Shown: positions 7,585 to 16,186 of the stretch, in pieces
How the letters are laid out: each line of letters starts with the position of its first letter
Numbering within the stretch: the first letter of the stretch is position 1
Assembly (NCBI GenBank): GCA_018376905.1
Contig: JAHAAK010000012.1
Location: 1-58,895 of the forward strand
DNA: 58,895 nt
From: Collinsella sp.
GTDB lineage: Bacteria > Actinomycetota > Coriobacteriia > Coriobacteriales > Coriobacteriaceae
Reading direction: 5' to 3'
Position numbers and translations under genes: made by a program
Notes under the pieces: model-generated
The model's database searches: none
Told to the model about the DNA's origin: nothing
What the model saw: only the letters and a program-made list of their open reading frames with translations

Positions 7585-8610
7585 ATGGTGAGGGGCAGCT
7601 TGATGCACGCGGCTCGGTTAGGTGCTGGGACCGCAGCGGTCATCGCCGTTTTGGGCCTGAGCGGATGCGCGTTCAACCCGCTGTCTACGTTCACGACTCC
7701 CACGATCGACCAGATCGAGTACGAGACCGTCACGCCCGCGGTGTCGGATGATGCCCTGGTCACTCCCGAAACCCTGACGGTCGCCCTCGATACTTCCGAT
7801 GCGCCGCAGGCCATGCAGGGCGCCGACGGCGAGCTCACGGGATATGCGGTCGACGCCGCCCGCGCCCTCGCAAGCCGCATGGGCCTTAAGGTCGCCTTTG
7901 TCGATGCGTCCTCGGCAGGTTCCGCGCTCGGCGACAAAAAGGCTGATATCTTTATCGGCGAGATCAACTCCACAGACGGGGACGTTAGCTCGCTCGGCAC
8001 CTGCCTGTACGATGCCGCTTCCGTGTTCGGTAAAACCAGCGATGGTGGGTCGCTAAGCGTTTCCACCGATACCCTTAACACGTCTACTCTGGGTGTCCAG
8101 ATGTCCTCGGCCTCGCAGGAGGCGCTTGCCAAGCAGAGCATTACCGCCAACCAAAAGACCTACTCCAACATCAACGAGGGCTTTGAGGCGCTCGAGTCCG
8201 GCGAGGTCGACTATGTGATCTGCGACTCCACGGCCGGCGGCTACCTTGCACGCCTGATGAGCGAGGTCTCCTATGTCGGTGCGCTCGAGGCGCCCTCGAC
8301 GCTTGGTGTTGTGGGCCTCTCGTCCAATGACGAACTGTGCCGTGCCGTGAGCGATGCCCTCGACGGCATCACGGTCGACGGTACGCTCGAGGCAGTCCAC
8401 TGCGTATGGTATGGCACGATGCCCTACGACCTCACCACTAAGACGGTTTCGGGCGCTAACGTGCAACCGGGCGACTCTGAGTCCAGTGAGACCACGTCCT
8501 CCGGCAGCGAGTCCTCCGATTCCAACAATGAGACCGCATCCTCCGAGGACAAATCGTCCAGCCAGGAAGGCACCATCACCGACGACGACATTAACAAACT
8601 CAATAGCTAG
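7585..8610 (+). CDS. Lipoprotein, solute-binding protein family 3-like
   Basis: Secreted and lipid-anchored: a signal peptide ends in a lipobox LSGC with the acylated cysteine at residue 28. The body (about residues 70-285) has the family 3 amino-acid-binding pattern, including LTVALDTSDAP at the start, ELTGYAVDAARALA, and VDYVICDSTAGGYL. The last 50 residues are a Ser/Glu/Thr-rich tail. The start is ATG 7585 (alternative ATG 7603 with GGGG before it); the open frame to 7204 is the untranslated leader. No permease or ATPase gene is adjacent, so it may serve a transporter elsewhere or act as a sensor. Confidence 0.82.
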   Translation: MVRGSLMHAARLGAGTAAVIAVLGLSGCAFNPLSTFTTPTIDQIEYETVTPAVSDDALVTPETLTVALDTSDAPQAMQGADGELTGYAVDAARALASRMGLKVAFVDASSAGSALGDKKADIFIGEINSTDGDVSSLGTCLYDAASVFGKTSDGGSLSVSTDTLNTSTLGVQMSSASQEALAKQSITANQKTYSNINEGFEALESGEVDYVICDSTAGGYLARLMSEVSYVGALEAPSTLGVVGLSSNDELCRAVSDALDGITVDGTLEAVHCVWYGTMPYDLTTKTVSGANVQPGDSESSETTSSGSESSDSNNETASSEDKSSSQEGTITDDDINKLNS

Positions 8611-8676
8611 TTATTGCTAGGGGTGGTGTCTCCTATACGTTGGAAAGGACACCTCTTCACGGTTTCAACACGCACT

Positions 8677-8711
8677 GCCGGACTTCCCCAATAGGGGAGC
8701 CCGGCTTTTTC
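8677..8711 (+). terminator. Rho-independent terminator of the lipoprotein gene
   Basis: GCCGGACTTCCCC pairs across a four-base loop with GGGGAGCCCGGC and is followed by TTTTT. The 200 bases between here and the hpf start (8712-8927) contain no gene that I can support; they must hold the hpf promoter, but I see no clear -35/-10 pair. Confidence 0.88.
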
Positions 8712-8927
8712 ATCCCTATAAAACCAGCAGGTCAAAGCCAATTTTTGGGACCAAATATAAAGCCGCCAGCTCCCTCCTATAGCGCACTTTGCCACAGAAA
8801 AGTGCGAGACTTCGGTATGCGGTATCAAGCAATCGTTATTCGGGTCTTTAGGAATCCGCGTGATTAAATGCACGGCAATGGGTACATAGCCAGTACAGTA
8901 AGTCCCCGAGGCAGATTGGAGCCACGT

Positions 8928-9512
8928 ATGGATATCAAGGTTTCTGGACGCAAGACGACGGTAACCGATGCTCTGCGTGCGCACGTGGATGAGAAGATCG
9001 GCGAGGCGCTCAAGGTTTTCGATATCGAGCCCATGACGGTCGACGTTGTACTTCGCTATGAGAAGAACCCCTCGAACCCCAACCCGGCAATCGTCGAGGT
9101 TACGGTTCGTGCCCGCGGTTCGGTGATTCGCGTTGCCGAGCACGGTGCAGATATGTACGCCGCCATCGACCTCTCCGCCGATAAGGTCACCCGCCAGCTG
9201 CGCAAGTTCAAGACCAAGGTCGTGGACAACCGCCAGGGCGGTGCCAGCGCCGCGGATGTCGCGCCGGTCGAGCGCGTCGAGGATCTGGCCGACCTGCTGC
9301 TGCCCGAGGAAGAGGACGACCTGCTCGTCCGCGAGAAGGTTATCGACGTCACCCCGATGACTGAGGAGCAGGCGCTGGTGCAGACCGATCTGCTGGGCCA
9401 CGACTTCTACGTGTTCGAGAATGCGACGACTGGCCTCATCAATGTGGTGTATCACCGTAAGAATGGTGGATATGGCATCATCAAGCCCCGCATCGAAACA
9501 CTTGACGAGTAA
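8928..9512 (+). CDS. hpf: Long-form ribosome hibernation promoting factor
   Basis: Dimerises 70S ribosomes into inactive 100S particles in slow growth. The 194-residue protein has an N-terminal S30AE domain (MDIKVSGRKTTVTDALR onward, residues 1-110), a charged linker, and the C-terminal dimerisation domain (about residues 135-190, with EEALVQ-like EEQALVQTDLLGHDFYVF and GGYGIIKPR). Both domains mark the long form. The ATG at 8928 has GGAG 7 bases upstream; the longer frame from 8868 lacks this support. It stands alone between two terminators. Confidence 0.95.
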   Translation: MDIKVSGRKTTVTDALRAHVDEKIGEALKVFDIEPMTVDVVLRYEKNPSNPNPAIVEVTVRARGSVIRVAEHGADMYAAIDLSADKVTRQLRKFKTKVVDNRQGGASAADVAPVERVEDLADLLLPEEEDDLLVREKVIDVTPMTEEQALVQTDLLGHDFYVFENATTGLINVVYHRKNGGYGIIKPRIETLDE

Positions 9513-9541
9513 AATACGTTAACTTGCATGAGTTAACGGTT

Positions 9542-9573
9542 GGCGGCCATCCCATGCGGGTGGCCGCCTTTTT
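9542..9573 (+). terminator. Terminator after hpf
   Basis: GGCGGCCA pairs with TGGCCGCC across CCCATGCGGG and is followed by TTTTT. Confidence 0.9.
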
Positions 9574-9591
9574 ACGTAAGGAGTCGCTTTG

Positions 9592-10545
9592 ATGGACAAG
9601 GCTGCATCCGCCGGTCATTCGAACCGTTGCCGCATCGTCGTCGATACCTGCTGCGACTTTAGCCCCGAGGTCGCCGCGAACCTCGATGTCGATATCTTGG
9701 GCTTCCCCTTTATCATCGATGGCGAGGAGCGCACGGACGATATCTGGTCGAGCATGAGCCCTAAGGAGTTCTACGACCGCATGCGCGACGGCGCTCGCGT
9801 GTCTACCTCCGCCGTGTCACTCGGTCGCTATATCGAGTTCTTTACCGAGTGCGCCAAAGAGGGTACGCCCACGGTCTACCTGTGCTTTACCTCGGCGCTG
9901 TCGTCGAGCTACAACTCCGCGTGCCAGGCGGCAGATGCCGTGCGCGCCGAGTATCCCAACTTTGAGCTCTACGTGGTCGACAACGCTCTGCCCTGCGCGA
10001 CCGGCGCGCTCTTGGCGCTCGAGGCCGTGCGTCAGCGTTCGGCGGGACTGACCGCCAAGCAGCTGGTCGATTGGGCAAACGAGGCAAAGACCTACGTCCA
10101 CGGCTACTTTACGCTCGAGAGCTTTGACGCACTGGCTGCCGGCGGCCGCATTCCGCCCGCGGCAGCGCAGCTCACGGCAAAGCTCGATGTCAAGCCTGAG
10201 CTCTCCTACGACCTGGCCGGCTCGCTGTCGCTGATCGGCGTCAACCGCGGCCGCAAGAAGGCACTCAAGTCCATCCTCAAGTCGTTCCGCGAGAACTACG
10301 TGCCCGACCGCACCATGCCCATCGCCATCATGACGGCCGATGCCGAAAAGGACGGCGACTGGCTCGAAGCCGCCATCCGCAAGGAGGAGGGCTGCGCCGA
10401 CGTCACGATCATTCGCGGCTCCGTGGGCCCCACCATCGGCTCGCACGTAGGCCCCGGCATGGTGGCCTGCGCATTTTGGGGTAAGAACCGCGCCGACAAG
10501 GCGTCGCTTTCCGACCGCATCGCCCGCCGCGTGCGCGGCCAGTAG
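9592..10545 (+). CDS. DegV family fatty-acid-binding protein
   Basis: A 317-residue DegV/FakB-type protein. Members bind a fatty acid in a buried pocket and present it to the kinase FakA. Visible landmarks are the early VVDTCCDFSPEVA strand-loop, the TSAVSLGRYIEFF segment equivalent to the TSQPS region, and the C-terminal TIGSHVGPG that closes over the carboxylate. The ATG at 9592 follows AAGGAG by 8 bases and directly follows a TTG codon. No fakA is in the window, so the partner would be elsewhere. Confidence 0.92.
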   Translation: MDKAASAGHSNRCRIVVDTCCDFSPEVAANLDVDILGFPFIIDGEERTDDIWSSMSPKEFYDRMRDGARVSTSAVSLGRYIEFFTECAKEGTPTVYLCFTSALSSSYNSACQAADAVRAEYPNFELYVVDNALPCATGALLALEAVRQRSAGLTAKQLVDWANEAKTYVHGYFTLESFDALAAGGRIPPAAAQLTAKLDVKPELSYDLAGSLSLIGVNRGRKKALKSILKSFRENYVPDRTMPIAIMTADAEKDGDWLEAAIRKEEGCADVTIIRGSVGPTIGSHVGPGMVACAFWGKNRADKASLSDRIARRVRGQ

Positions 10546-10643
10546 GCAAGTAACGCGGCCGTAATCGATCCCAACTCACTGCCCAAACGCTGGCATCGAG
10601 TATTCAACCTGGTAACAACACCCAACCCAAAAGGAAAGGTTTC

Positions 10644-11723
10644 ATGGCAAACAAGCTCTCCGTCGCATTTATCGGCACCGGAATCATGGGTGCCCCCATC
10701 GCCGGTCACATCCTGGATGCCGGCTATCCCGTCACGGTCAACAACCGCACCAAGTCCAAGGCTGTCGCGCTTATCGAGCGCGGTGCCGCCTGGGCCGATA
10801 CGCCGGCCGATGCCGTGGCTAACGCCGATGTCGTCTTTACCATGGTGGGCTATCCCTCCGAGGTCGAGGAGCTCTACCTGGCGGGCGACGGCCTGCTCGC
10901 GTGCACTAAGCCCGGCGCGGTCCTGATCGACCTCACCACGAGCTCGCCCGAGCTGGCGCGCGACATTGCCGAGGCCGCCCAGGTTTCCGGCCGCATGGCG
11001 TTTGACTGCCCCGTCACCGGCGGTGAGTCGGGAGCTATCGCCGGCACGCTCACGGCTATCGTGGGCGCTACCGAGAACGACATCGCGCCGGTCCGCGACA
11101 TTCTTGCCACCTTTGCGGCAACCATCTGCTGCTTCGATGGCGCCGGCAAGGGTCAGGCTGCCAAGCTCGCCAACCAGGTGTCGCTGGGCGCCTGCATGGT
11201 CGGCATGGCCGACGCCATGGCATTTGCCGAGCTGAGCGGCCTTGACCTGGAGAAGACCCGCCAGATGATCCTGGGCGGTACCGGCAAGTCCGGCGCCATG
11301 GAGAGCCTGGCTCCCAAGGCGCTCGACGGCGACTACAAGCCCGGCTTTATGGTCGAGCACTTCATCAAGGACCTGCGCTTGGCGCTCGCCTATGCCGACG
11401 ATCGCGAGCTTGCGCTGCCCGGCGCCGACGTGGCCTTTACGCTCTACGACATGCTCGATGCCATCGGTGGTGCCAAGCTGGGCACCCAGGCCATCACGGT
11501 CCTCTATAAGGAGGAGGCCGACGCCATCGCCGCCGGTCTGGACTGGTCGCAGTATCGTCCCGAGGAGCACGGTGCTCACGAGGAAGGCTGCGGTTGCGGC
11601 GAGCACGGCGACGACCACGAGTGCGGTTGCGGCCACCACCACGGCGAGGACCACGAGTGCTGCGGCGGCCACGGCCATGATGCCGGCCACGAGTGCTGCT
11701 GCGGCCATCATCACGAGGAGTAG
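10644..11723 (+). CDS. NAD(P)-dependent beta-hydroxyacid dehydrogenase with metal-binding tail
   Basis: Residues 1-300 are a 3-hydroxyisobutyrate/tartronate-semialdehyde-reductase family enzyme. They show the Rossmann motif IGTGIMG near residue 9, the substrate-binding CPVTGGESGA segment, and the catalytic-lysine region GAGKGQAAKLANQ. The unusual part is the last roughly 50 residues: a tail of repeated GCGC, HHHGEDHECC and HECCCGHHH blocks with 9 Cys and about 14 His, absent from typical members, which end after the helical domain. Such a tail would bind Zn, Ni or Cu, though this is inferred. A small membrane-protein gene follows within 6 bases, so they are probably coupled. Confidence 0.88.
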   Translation: MANKLSVAFIGTGIMGAPIAGHILDAGYPVTVNNRTKSKAVALIERGAAWADTPADAVANADVVFTMVGYPSEVEELYLAGDGLLACTKPGAVLIDLTTSSPELARDIAEAAQVSGRMAFDCPVTGGESGAIAGTLTAIVGATENDIAPVRDILATFAATICCFDGAGKGQAAKLANQVSLGACMVGMADAMAFAELSGLDLEKTRQMILGGTGKSGAMESLAPKALDGDYKPGFMVEHFIKDLRLALAYADDRELALPGADVAFTLYDMLDAIGGAKLGTQAITVLYKEEADAIAAGLDWSQYRPEEHGAHEEGCGCGEHGDDHECGCGHHHGEDHECCGGHGHDAGHECCCGHHHEE

Positions 11724-11728
11724 CGACC

Positions 11729-12157
11729 ATGAGCTGGACGTTCGTGGTGCTTGCGCTGGTGCTCTTTCTCTTTGCGATCTACATCGGCTTTTTATGCGGC
11801 CAGTGGGCGTGCGAAAAGCGCGTCATCACCAAGCGCGACTACTGGATCGCCAATTTTGCAGGTGCGGCGGCAGTCGTCCTGCTAACCTGGGTGTTTTCGC
11901 TGTTCCCGCTGGTGCAGTTTGCGCCGATCGGCTGGCTCGGCGGCTTTATCGCCGGCCTTAAGATGAGTTTTGGCGAGTCCGTCGGCCCGTGGCGCAAGCA
12001 CGACGAGGTCTTTAACGTCAACAAGGCACACCGCGCCGCCGCCGATGCGGGCGACGCCGAGGAGCGCCGCCGCGCGCGTCACAATGGTGCAGCCGACCGA
12101 CAGCTCATCTCGGTCACCGATGACAGCAAGGGTGCTGGCAAGCACGCTAAGAAATAG
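11729..12157 (+). CDS. Small membrane protein, two TM segments
   Basis: A 142-residue protein with hydrophobic helices at about residues 4-26 and 42-64, a third weak one near the SLFPLVQFAPIGWLGGFIAG stretch, then a charged cytoplasmic tail. I do not recognise the family. The start is ATG 11729 because GAGGAG precedes it and because it follows the dehydrogenase stop by 5 bases. It precedes the HEAT-repeat gene by 15 bases, so the dehydrogenase, this gene, the HEAT-repeat gene and the dehydrogenase at 12878 look like one operon. Confidence 0.75.
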   Translation: MSWTFVVLALVLFLFAIYIGFLCGQWACEKRVITKRDYWIANFAGAAAVVLLTWVFSLFPLVQFAPIGWLGGFIAGLKMSFGESVGPWRKHDEVFNVNKAHRAAADAGDAEERRRARHNGAADRQLISVTDDSKGAGKHAKK

Positions 12158-12172
12158 TAAGAAGAGGTAACT

Positions 12173-12871
12173 ATGGCAGAAAACAAGGAAGAACAGCTCA
12201 CCGACGAGGAGCTGGCACAGCTTCAGCTGGCAGAGGAGAACGAGAACGCCGTCGACCGTCTGGTCAAGGAGCTCGGCTGCCCCACGCGCCGTATCCGCCA
12301 GTTTGCCGCCCGCGTGCTGCACCTGCTGGCCGAGCGCGATCCGCAGCGCGTCGTGCCCTGCGTGCCCGCGCTGATCGAGGCACTCGACCGCCCCGAGGCT
12401 CAGACCCGCTGGGAGGCTCTCGATGCCCTGGCGGCGCTCGTCGCCACCTGCCCCGAGCAGCTGGGCGATGCCTTTGAGGGCGCCGAGACTGCGCTGTTCG
12501 ACGAGATTTCCTCCACGCTGCGTTACGCCGCCTTCCGCCTGCTGTGTGTGTGGGGCGCCACGAGCGTCGAGCGTTCGCGCGAGGCTTGGCCCATCCTGGA
12601 CGAGGCCATCCAGTGCTACCACGGCGACCTCGAGTATCGCGACATGCTCGGCTGCCTGTACGAGTTTGGCCAGGGCGAGATCGACGCCGAGGTTGCCGAG
12701 AAGCTCGCGCTGCGCCTTAAGTTCGATGCCGAGAACGGCAAGGGCAGCTATCTCAAGGCCCGTTCGAGCGAGATTTGCGAAATGCTTGTTAAACGTTTCG
12801 GCCTGGATCTCTCCAAAAAGAAGAAGCGTGCTAGCGTTAAAAAATCTGAGGCCGCCGAAGACGAGGAGTAA
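12173..12871 (+). CDS. HEAT-repeat-like helical protein
   Basis: A 232-residue, all-helical, soluble protein. Segments such as RRIRQFAARVLHLLAERDP and RWEALDALAALVATCPE have the paired amphipathic helix pattern of HEAT/Armadillo repeats, followed by a less regular half and a lysine-rich C-terminus. These repeats mediate protein contacts; no partner is evident. It ends 6 bases before the isocitrate dehydrogenase gene, an unusual but clear operon link. Confidence 0.75.
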   Translation: MAENKEEQLTDEELAQLQLAEENENAVDRLVKELGCPTRRIRQFAARVLHLLAERDPQRVVPCVPALIEALDRPEAQTRWEALDALAALVATCPEQLGDAFEGAETALFDEISSTLRYAAFRLLCVWGATSVERSREAWPILDEAIQCYHGDLEYRDMLGCLYEFGQGEIDAEVAEKLALRLKFDAENGKGSYLKARSSEICEMLVKRFGLDLSKKKKRASVKKSEAAEDEE

Positions 12872-12877
12872 CAGATT

Positions 12878-13963
12878 ATGGCGCACGATGTAGTCCTGAT
12901 TCCCGGTGACGGTATCGGTCCCGAGATTACGCAGGCCATGCGCCGCGTGGTCGAGGCCACCGGTGTCCAGATCAATTGGAACGTCCAGGAGGCCGGTGCC
13001 GGCGTCATGGACGAGTTTGGCACGCCGCTGCCTCAGCACGTGCTCGACGCGGTCGCCGAGACCAAGGTTGCTATCAAGGGCCCCATCACCACGCCGGTCG
13101 GCACGGGTTTCCGCAGCGTCAACGTGGCCCTGCGCAAGCATTTTGACCTGTATGCCTGCGTGCGCCCCTGCCTGTCGCAGCCGGGTGACGGCTCGCGCTT
13201 CCGCGACGTCGACCTGGTTATCGTGCGCGAGAACACCGAGGACCTCTACGCCGGCATCGAGTTCGATGAGGGCACTGCCGAGGTCGAGGAGCTCTCGCAG
13301 CTCGTCGAGCGCTCGGGCCAGAAGACCTTCGCCGCGGATTCCGCCATCTCAATCAAGCCCATCTCCATCGCCAAGAGCCGCCGTATTGTGGAGTATGCCT
13401 TTGAGTACGCCCGCCGCTGCGGCCGCAAAAAGGTGACGGCCGTGCACAAAGCCAACATCATGAAGGCGACCGATGGCCTGTTCCTGCGCGTTGCGCGCGA
13501 GGTGGCCGCCAACTATCCCGATATCGAGTTCAACGATAAGATCGTCGACGCCACCTGCATGGGCCTGGTCCAGAACCCTAACGACTTCGATGTCCTGGTG
13601 CTGCCCAACCTGTACGGCGATATCGTCAGCGACCTGTGCGCCGGCCTGGTAGGTGGCCTGGGCATGGCCCCCGGCTCCAACATCGGTGCCGACTGCGCCA
13701 TTTTCGAGGCAACGCACGGCTCCGCGCCCGATATCGCTGGCCAGGATATCGCCAACCCCACGGCCGAGATCCTCTCTGCGGCTATGATGCTCGATCACCT
13801 GGGTGAGAACGACGCGGCCAATCGCATTCGCGCCGCCGTTTCTGCCACGCTCGACGAGGGTGAGCAGGTTACCGGCGACGTTCGTCGAGCCCAGACCGGC
13901 TCCGTTGAGGGTGCTGTGGGCACGCAGGCCTTTGCCGATGCCGTTATCGCGCACCTGGCCTAA
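12878..13963 (+). CDS. Isocitrate/isopropylmalate-type dehydrogenase, NAD isocitrate dehydrogenase class
   Basis: A 361-residue beta-decarboxylating dehydrogenase. Landmarks are IPGDGIGPEI at residues 8-17, the substrate loop GTGFRSVNVALRKHFDLYA (Ser and the Arg/Asn pattern of isocitrate rather than isopropylmalate enzymes), VIVRENTEDLYAGIE, the catalytic Lys/Tyr region, and NLYGDIVSDLCAGLVGG plus EATHGSAPDIAGQD for metal and NAD binding. The protein is short, like NAD-dependent isocitrate dehydrogenases. It would supply 2-oxoglutarate. No leucine-pathway genes are nearby, which supports isocitrate over isopropylmalate. Confidence 0.85.
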   Translation: MAHDVVLIPGDGIGPEITQAMRRVVEATGVQINWNVQEAGAGVMDEFGTPLPQHVLDAVAETKVAIKGPITTPVGTGFRSVNVALRKHFDLYACVRPCLSQPGDGSRFRDVDLVIVRENTEDLYAGIEFDEGTAEVEELSQLVERSGQKTFAADSAISIKPISIAKSRRIVEYAFEYARRCGRKKVTAVHKANIMKATDGLFLRVAREVAANYPDIEFNDKIVDATCMGLVQNPNDFDVLVLPNLYGDIVSDLCAGLVGGLGMAPGSNIGADCAIFEATHGSAPDIAGQDIANPTAEILSAAMMLDHLGENDAANRIRAAVSATLDEGEQVTGDVRRAQTGSVEGAVGTQAFADAVIAHLA

Positions 13964-14022
13964 GGCATGCAGACTGCAAACGCCTAAATAGTACTTAAGT
14001 GTTTGCGTATAACCTGAGAATC

Positions 14023-14053
14023 AATACGCCCGGCGCTCTGTCGGGCGTATTCT
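14023..14053 (+). terminator. Hairpin after the dehydrogenase operon
   Basis: AATACGCCCG pairs perfectly with CGGGCGTATT across a 9-nt loop. The downstream T tract is poor (CTATT), so efficiency is uncertain. A weaker inverted repeat (GCAAAC/GTTTGC) lies at 13977-14007. Confidence 0.65.
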
Positions 14054-14089
14054 ATTGCGGACTATGTTTCCTAACAAGGAGTAACTGAT

Positions 14090-15184
14090 ATGGGTCTGAT
14101 TCAAAAGAAGGACGAGAAGGACGAGATCGACGGCATCCAGATCATCGAGCGCGGCGAAGGCCCCGACGGTGACGAGGAGGAGAAGATCGATCTGGTCGCC
14201 GGTACGTCTGCCGAGCACATTGCTGCCGGTACGACGGCCGAGGAGGAGGACGCTCGCCTGGAGGCAAAGATCGCCGCGGACGCCGCCGACGAGAACCTCA
14301 TGCCCGAGGAACAGGACGAGGACGACGATATTCTGGGTTCCGATGAAGACGACCATGCATCCAGGCACAAGAAGACGATGATTGCCGCCTTTGTGGTTGC
14401 CGTCGTGATCGCCGCCGTGGTCGGCTTCTTTATTGGCAGTGGCGGCTTTGGCGGCAAGGGTGTCGGCTCGTCGACCCTGACCGAGGACCAGCTCGATTCG
14501 ACCGTGGCAAGCTATAGCTACAACGGCAAGAAGAGCGACATCACCGCGCGCGAGGCCATCGAGAGCCAGTACAGCCTCGACACCGTCAAGGATAGCGATG
14601 GCAACTACACCGCTCCTTCTGCCGACGTCATCCTGTCCTACGTGCGCAACAAGATCCTGCTCGACGCTGCCGAGGACGAGGGCATTACCGTCTCCTCTAA
14701 GGAGATGAAGCAGTACGCCGAGGAATCCATCGGCACTTCGGACTACAAGACCATGGCCACGCAGTATGGCGTGTCCAAGGACCAGGCCAAGCAGATCGTC
14801 CGCCAGTCCGCGACGCTGCAGAAGCTCTACAAGAAGAAGGTGGGCGATAGCTCCGCAAGCATGCCGACCGCTCCGACCGAGCCTTCTGACGGCAATGAGG
14901 ACACCGCGAGCAAGGATTACGCCGACTACATCATCAACCTTGCCGGCGACGAGTGGGATAGCTCGAAGGGTACCTGGAAGGACGAGAACGGCACCTACGC
15001 TAAGGCCTTTGCCGACGATGCCTTTACGGCCGATAGCGCCACCTATAAGCAGGCCATGACCGCCTACTACACTGCTTACCAGCAGTACTCTTCGCAGGCT
15101 TCGAGCGCCAGCTCCAAGTGGACCGAGTATGCTAACGGCCTCTACGCCAAGGCCAACATCAGCATCTACGGCCTGTTTGCGTAA
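14090..15184 (+). CDS. Membrane-anchored SurA-like chaperone or foldase
   Basis: A 364-residue protein with a very acidic cytoplasmic N-terminus (residues 1-90), one TM helix at about 96-116, and an extracytoplasmic region. The region around ADVILSYVRNKILLDAAEDEGITVSSKEM and the following helices match the SurA N-terminal chaperone fold common in PrsA/SurA proteins. No PPIase domain is evident, so it is probably chaperone-only. The downstream half has a Pro/Thr/Ser linker and a helical tail. It is monocistronic between two hairpins. Confidence 0.7.
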   Translation: MGLIQKKDEKDEIDGIQIIERGEGPDGDEEEKIDLVAGTSAEHIAAGTTAEEEDARLEAKIAADAADENLMPEEQDEDDDILGSDEDDHASRHKKTMIAAFVVAVVIAAVVGFFIGSGGFGGKGVGSSTLTEDQLDSTVASYSYNGKKSDITAREAIESQYSLDTVKDSDGNYTAPSADVILSYVRNKILLDAAEDEGITVSSKEMKQYAEESIGTSDYKTMATQYGVSKDQAKQIVRQSATLQKLYKKKVGDSSASMPTAPTEPSDGNEDTASKDYADYIINLAGDEWDSSKGTWKDENGTYAKAFADDAFTADSATYKQAMTAYYTAYQQYSSQASSASSKWTEYANGLYAKANISIYGLFA

Positions 15185-15226
15185 AGAGTCGCACGGCTCA
15201 TCGAGCATCTAGCCGATAGACAGCAG

Positions 15227-15265
15227 AAAGTCCGCCAGTACGGAAGTCGTTCTGGCGGACTTTTT
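15227..15265 (+). terminator. Terminator after the SurA-like gene
   Basis: AAAGTCCGCCAG pairs with CTGGCGGACTTT across a 13-nt loop and runs directly into a T tract. The A/T symmetry means that it can also stop the convergent XRE transcript. Confidence 0.9.
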
Positions 15266-15298
15266 GCGTTGAGGGCGTGATTGGCGGCTTAATTATGG

Positions 15299-15538
15299 CT
15301 ATTCATCTTTAAGTCCAAAAAGGCTATCGGCTTCATCGTCGGATATATATTCCAGTACATCGCCCGGTTGGCAGTCGAGTGCCCGACATATCGCGTCAAG
15401 AGTTGAAAAACGTATGGCAGAAACCTTGCCCGTCTTAATGCGTGACATATTGACCTGGGAGATGCCCACGCGTTCCGCAAGCTCTTTGGATGAGATCTTG
15501 CGTTCGGCGAGCATGCGGTCAAGCCGCAGAATAATCAT
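15299..15538 (-). CDS. Small XRE-type (Cro/CI) regulator
   Basis: A 79-residue DNA-binding protein that is almost entirely a helix-turn-helix domain: RLDRMLAERKISSKELAERV, then GISQVNMSRIKTGK as the recognition helix, then CRALDCQPGDVLEYI. It belongs to the YozG/HTH_26 type that is commonly encoded beside DUF2975 membrane proteins, as here. It lies 9 bases downstream of that gene on the same strand, so the pair forms an operon. Confidence 0.9.
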   Translation of the reverse strand: MIILRLDRMLAERKISSKELAERVGISQVNMSRIKTGKVSAIRFSTLDAICRALDCQPGDVLEYISDDEADSLFGLKDE

Positions 15539-15547
15539 GGATTCCTC

Positions 15548-16186
15548 CTAGAGCAACTCGTCATCTTGTTTTTGCAGGATATACCCGTAGCGGAAGATGC
15601 TGGCAATCAGGCAAATAATCAGGCCTGCAAAGAGCATGGAGGGCTCGAATAACTGGCCGGCGAACGCATCCGTAAAGCTGCCGCCAAATCCTAAGAGTAT
15701 CATTCCCGTGATTACGGCACCAAGAAGCCTCACGGCAACGCCGCCGATAAGGAATAAATGTCCTACTCGACGAAGTGTCTGGTTACATTCAAGGTCAAAG
15801 GGCCTGCCTTCCTTTTCAATGTTGAAGAAAAGCCTGCGCACGCTTATCGCGATGGTAAGCGCGAGGCATGTCATCAAGAGGCTCCCTATGGCAGTGTGGC
15901 CATCGTGTGCGACGAGCATAAGTGGGGCCTGCGCATCGGTACCGACAATAGCCAGGCACGGCCCTTCGCCGGCTTGAAGTTCTACGGATTGGAGGCACGA
16001 CCCTTGGGAGAGGCCGGGCAATATAAGTAGAAGGTCAATCGCAATGACTGCGAGGAGTCCCAGAGCGAGCGCTGTGGTAATGCAGATTGTGGCCCATTTG
16101 CAGATGCGAGCGAGCTTCCTCAGTTTGGCTATCGTCTGTTCGCGGCTGATGGTTTCATTCGATATAGATGCGTTTCGGTGGACCAT
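15548..16186 (-). CDS. DUF2975-type membrane protein
   Basis: A 212-residue integral membrane protein with four TM helices (about residues 30-53, 99-117, 142-164 and 182-202). It matches the DUF2975 layout and its usual partner, a short XRE regulator, lies immediately downstream. The start is ATG 16186, chosen for GGAGGGG just upstream; the frame opens 13 codons earlier without a site. The physiological role of these pairs is unknown. Confidence 0.8.
   Translation of the reverse strand: MVHRNASISNETISREQTIAKLRKLARICKWATICITTALALGLLAVIAIDLLLILPGLSQGSCLQSVELQAGEGPCLAIVGTDAQAPLMLVAHDGHTAIGSLLMTCLALTIAISVRRLFFNIEKEGRPFDLECNQTLRRVGHLFLIGGVAVRLLGAVITGMILLGFGGSFTDAFAGQLFEPSMLFAGLIICLIASIFRYGYILQKQDDELL

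Noticed and set aside
10296..11714. Long minus-strand open frame of 472 codons opposite DegV and the dehydrogenase
   Set aside because: It is the GC-rich antisense shadow of two well-supported genes; the translation is low-complexity Val/Ala and His-free with no family match.
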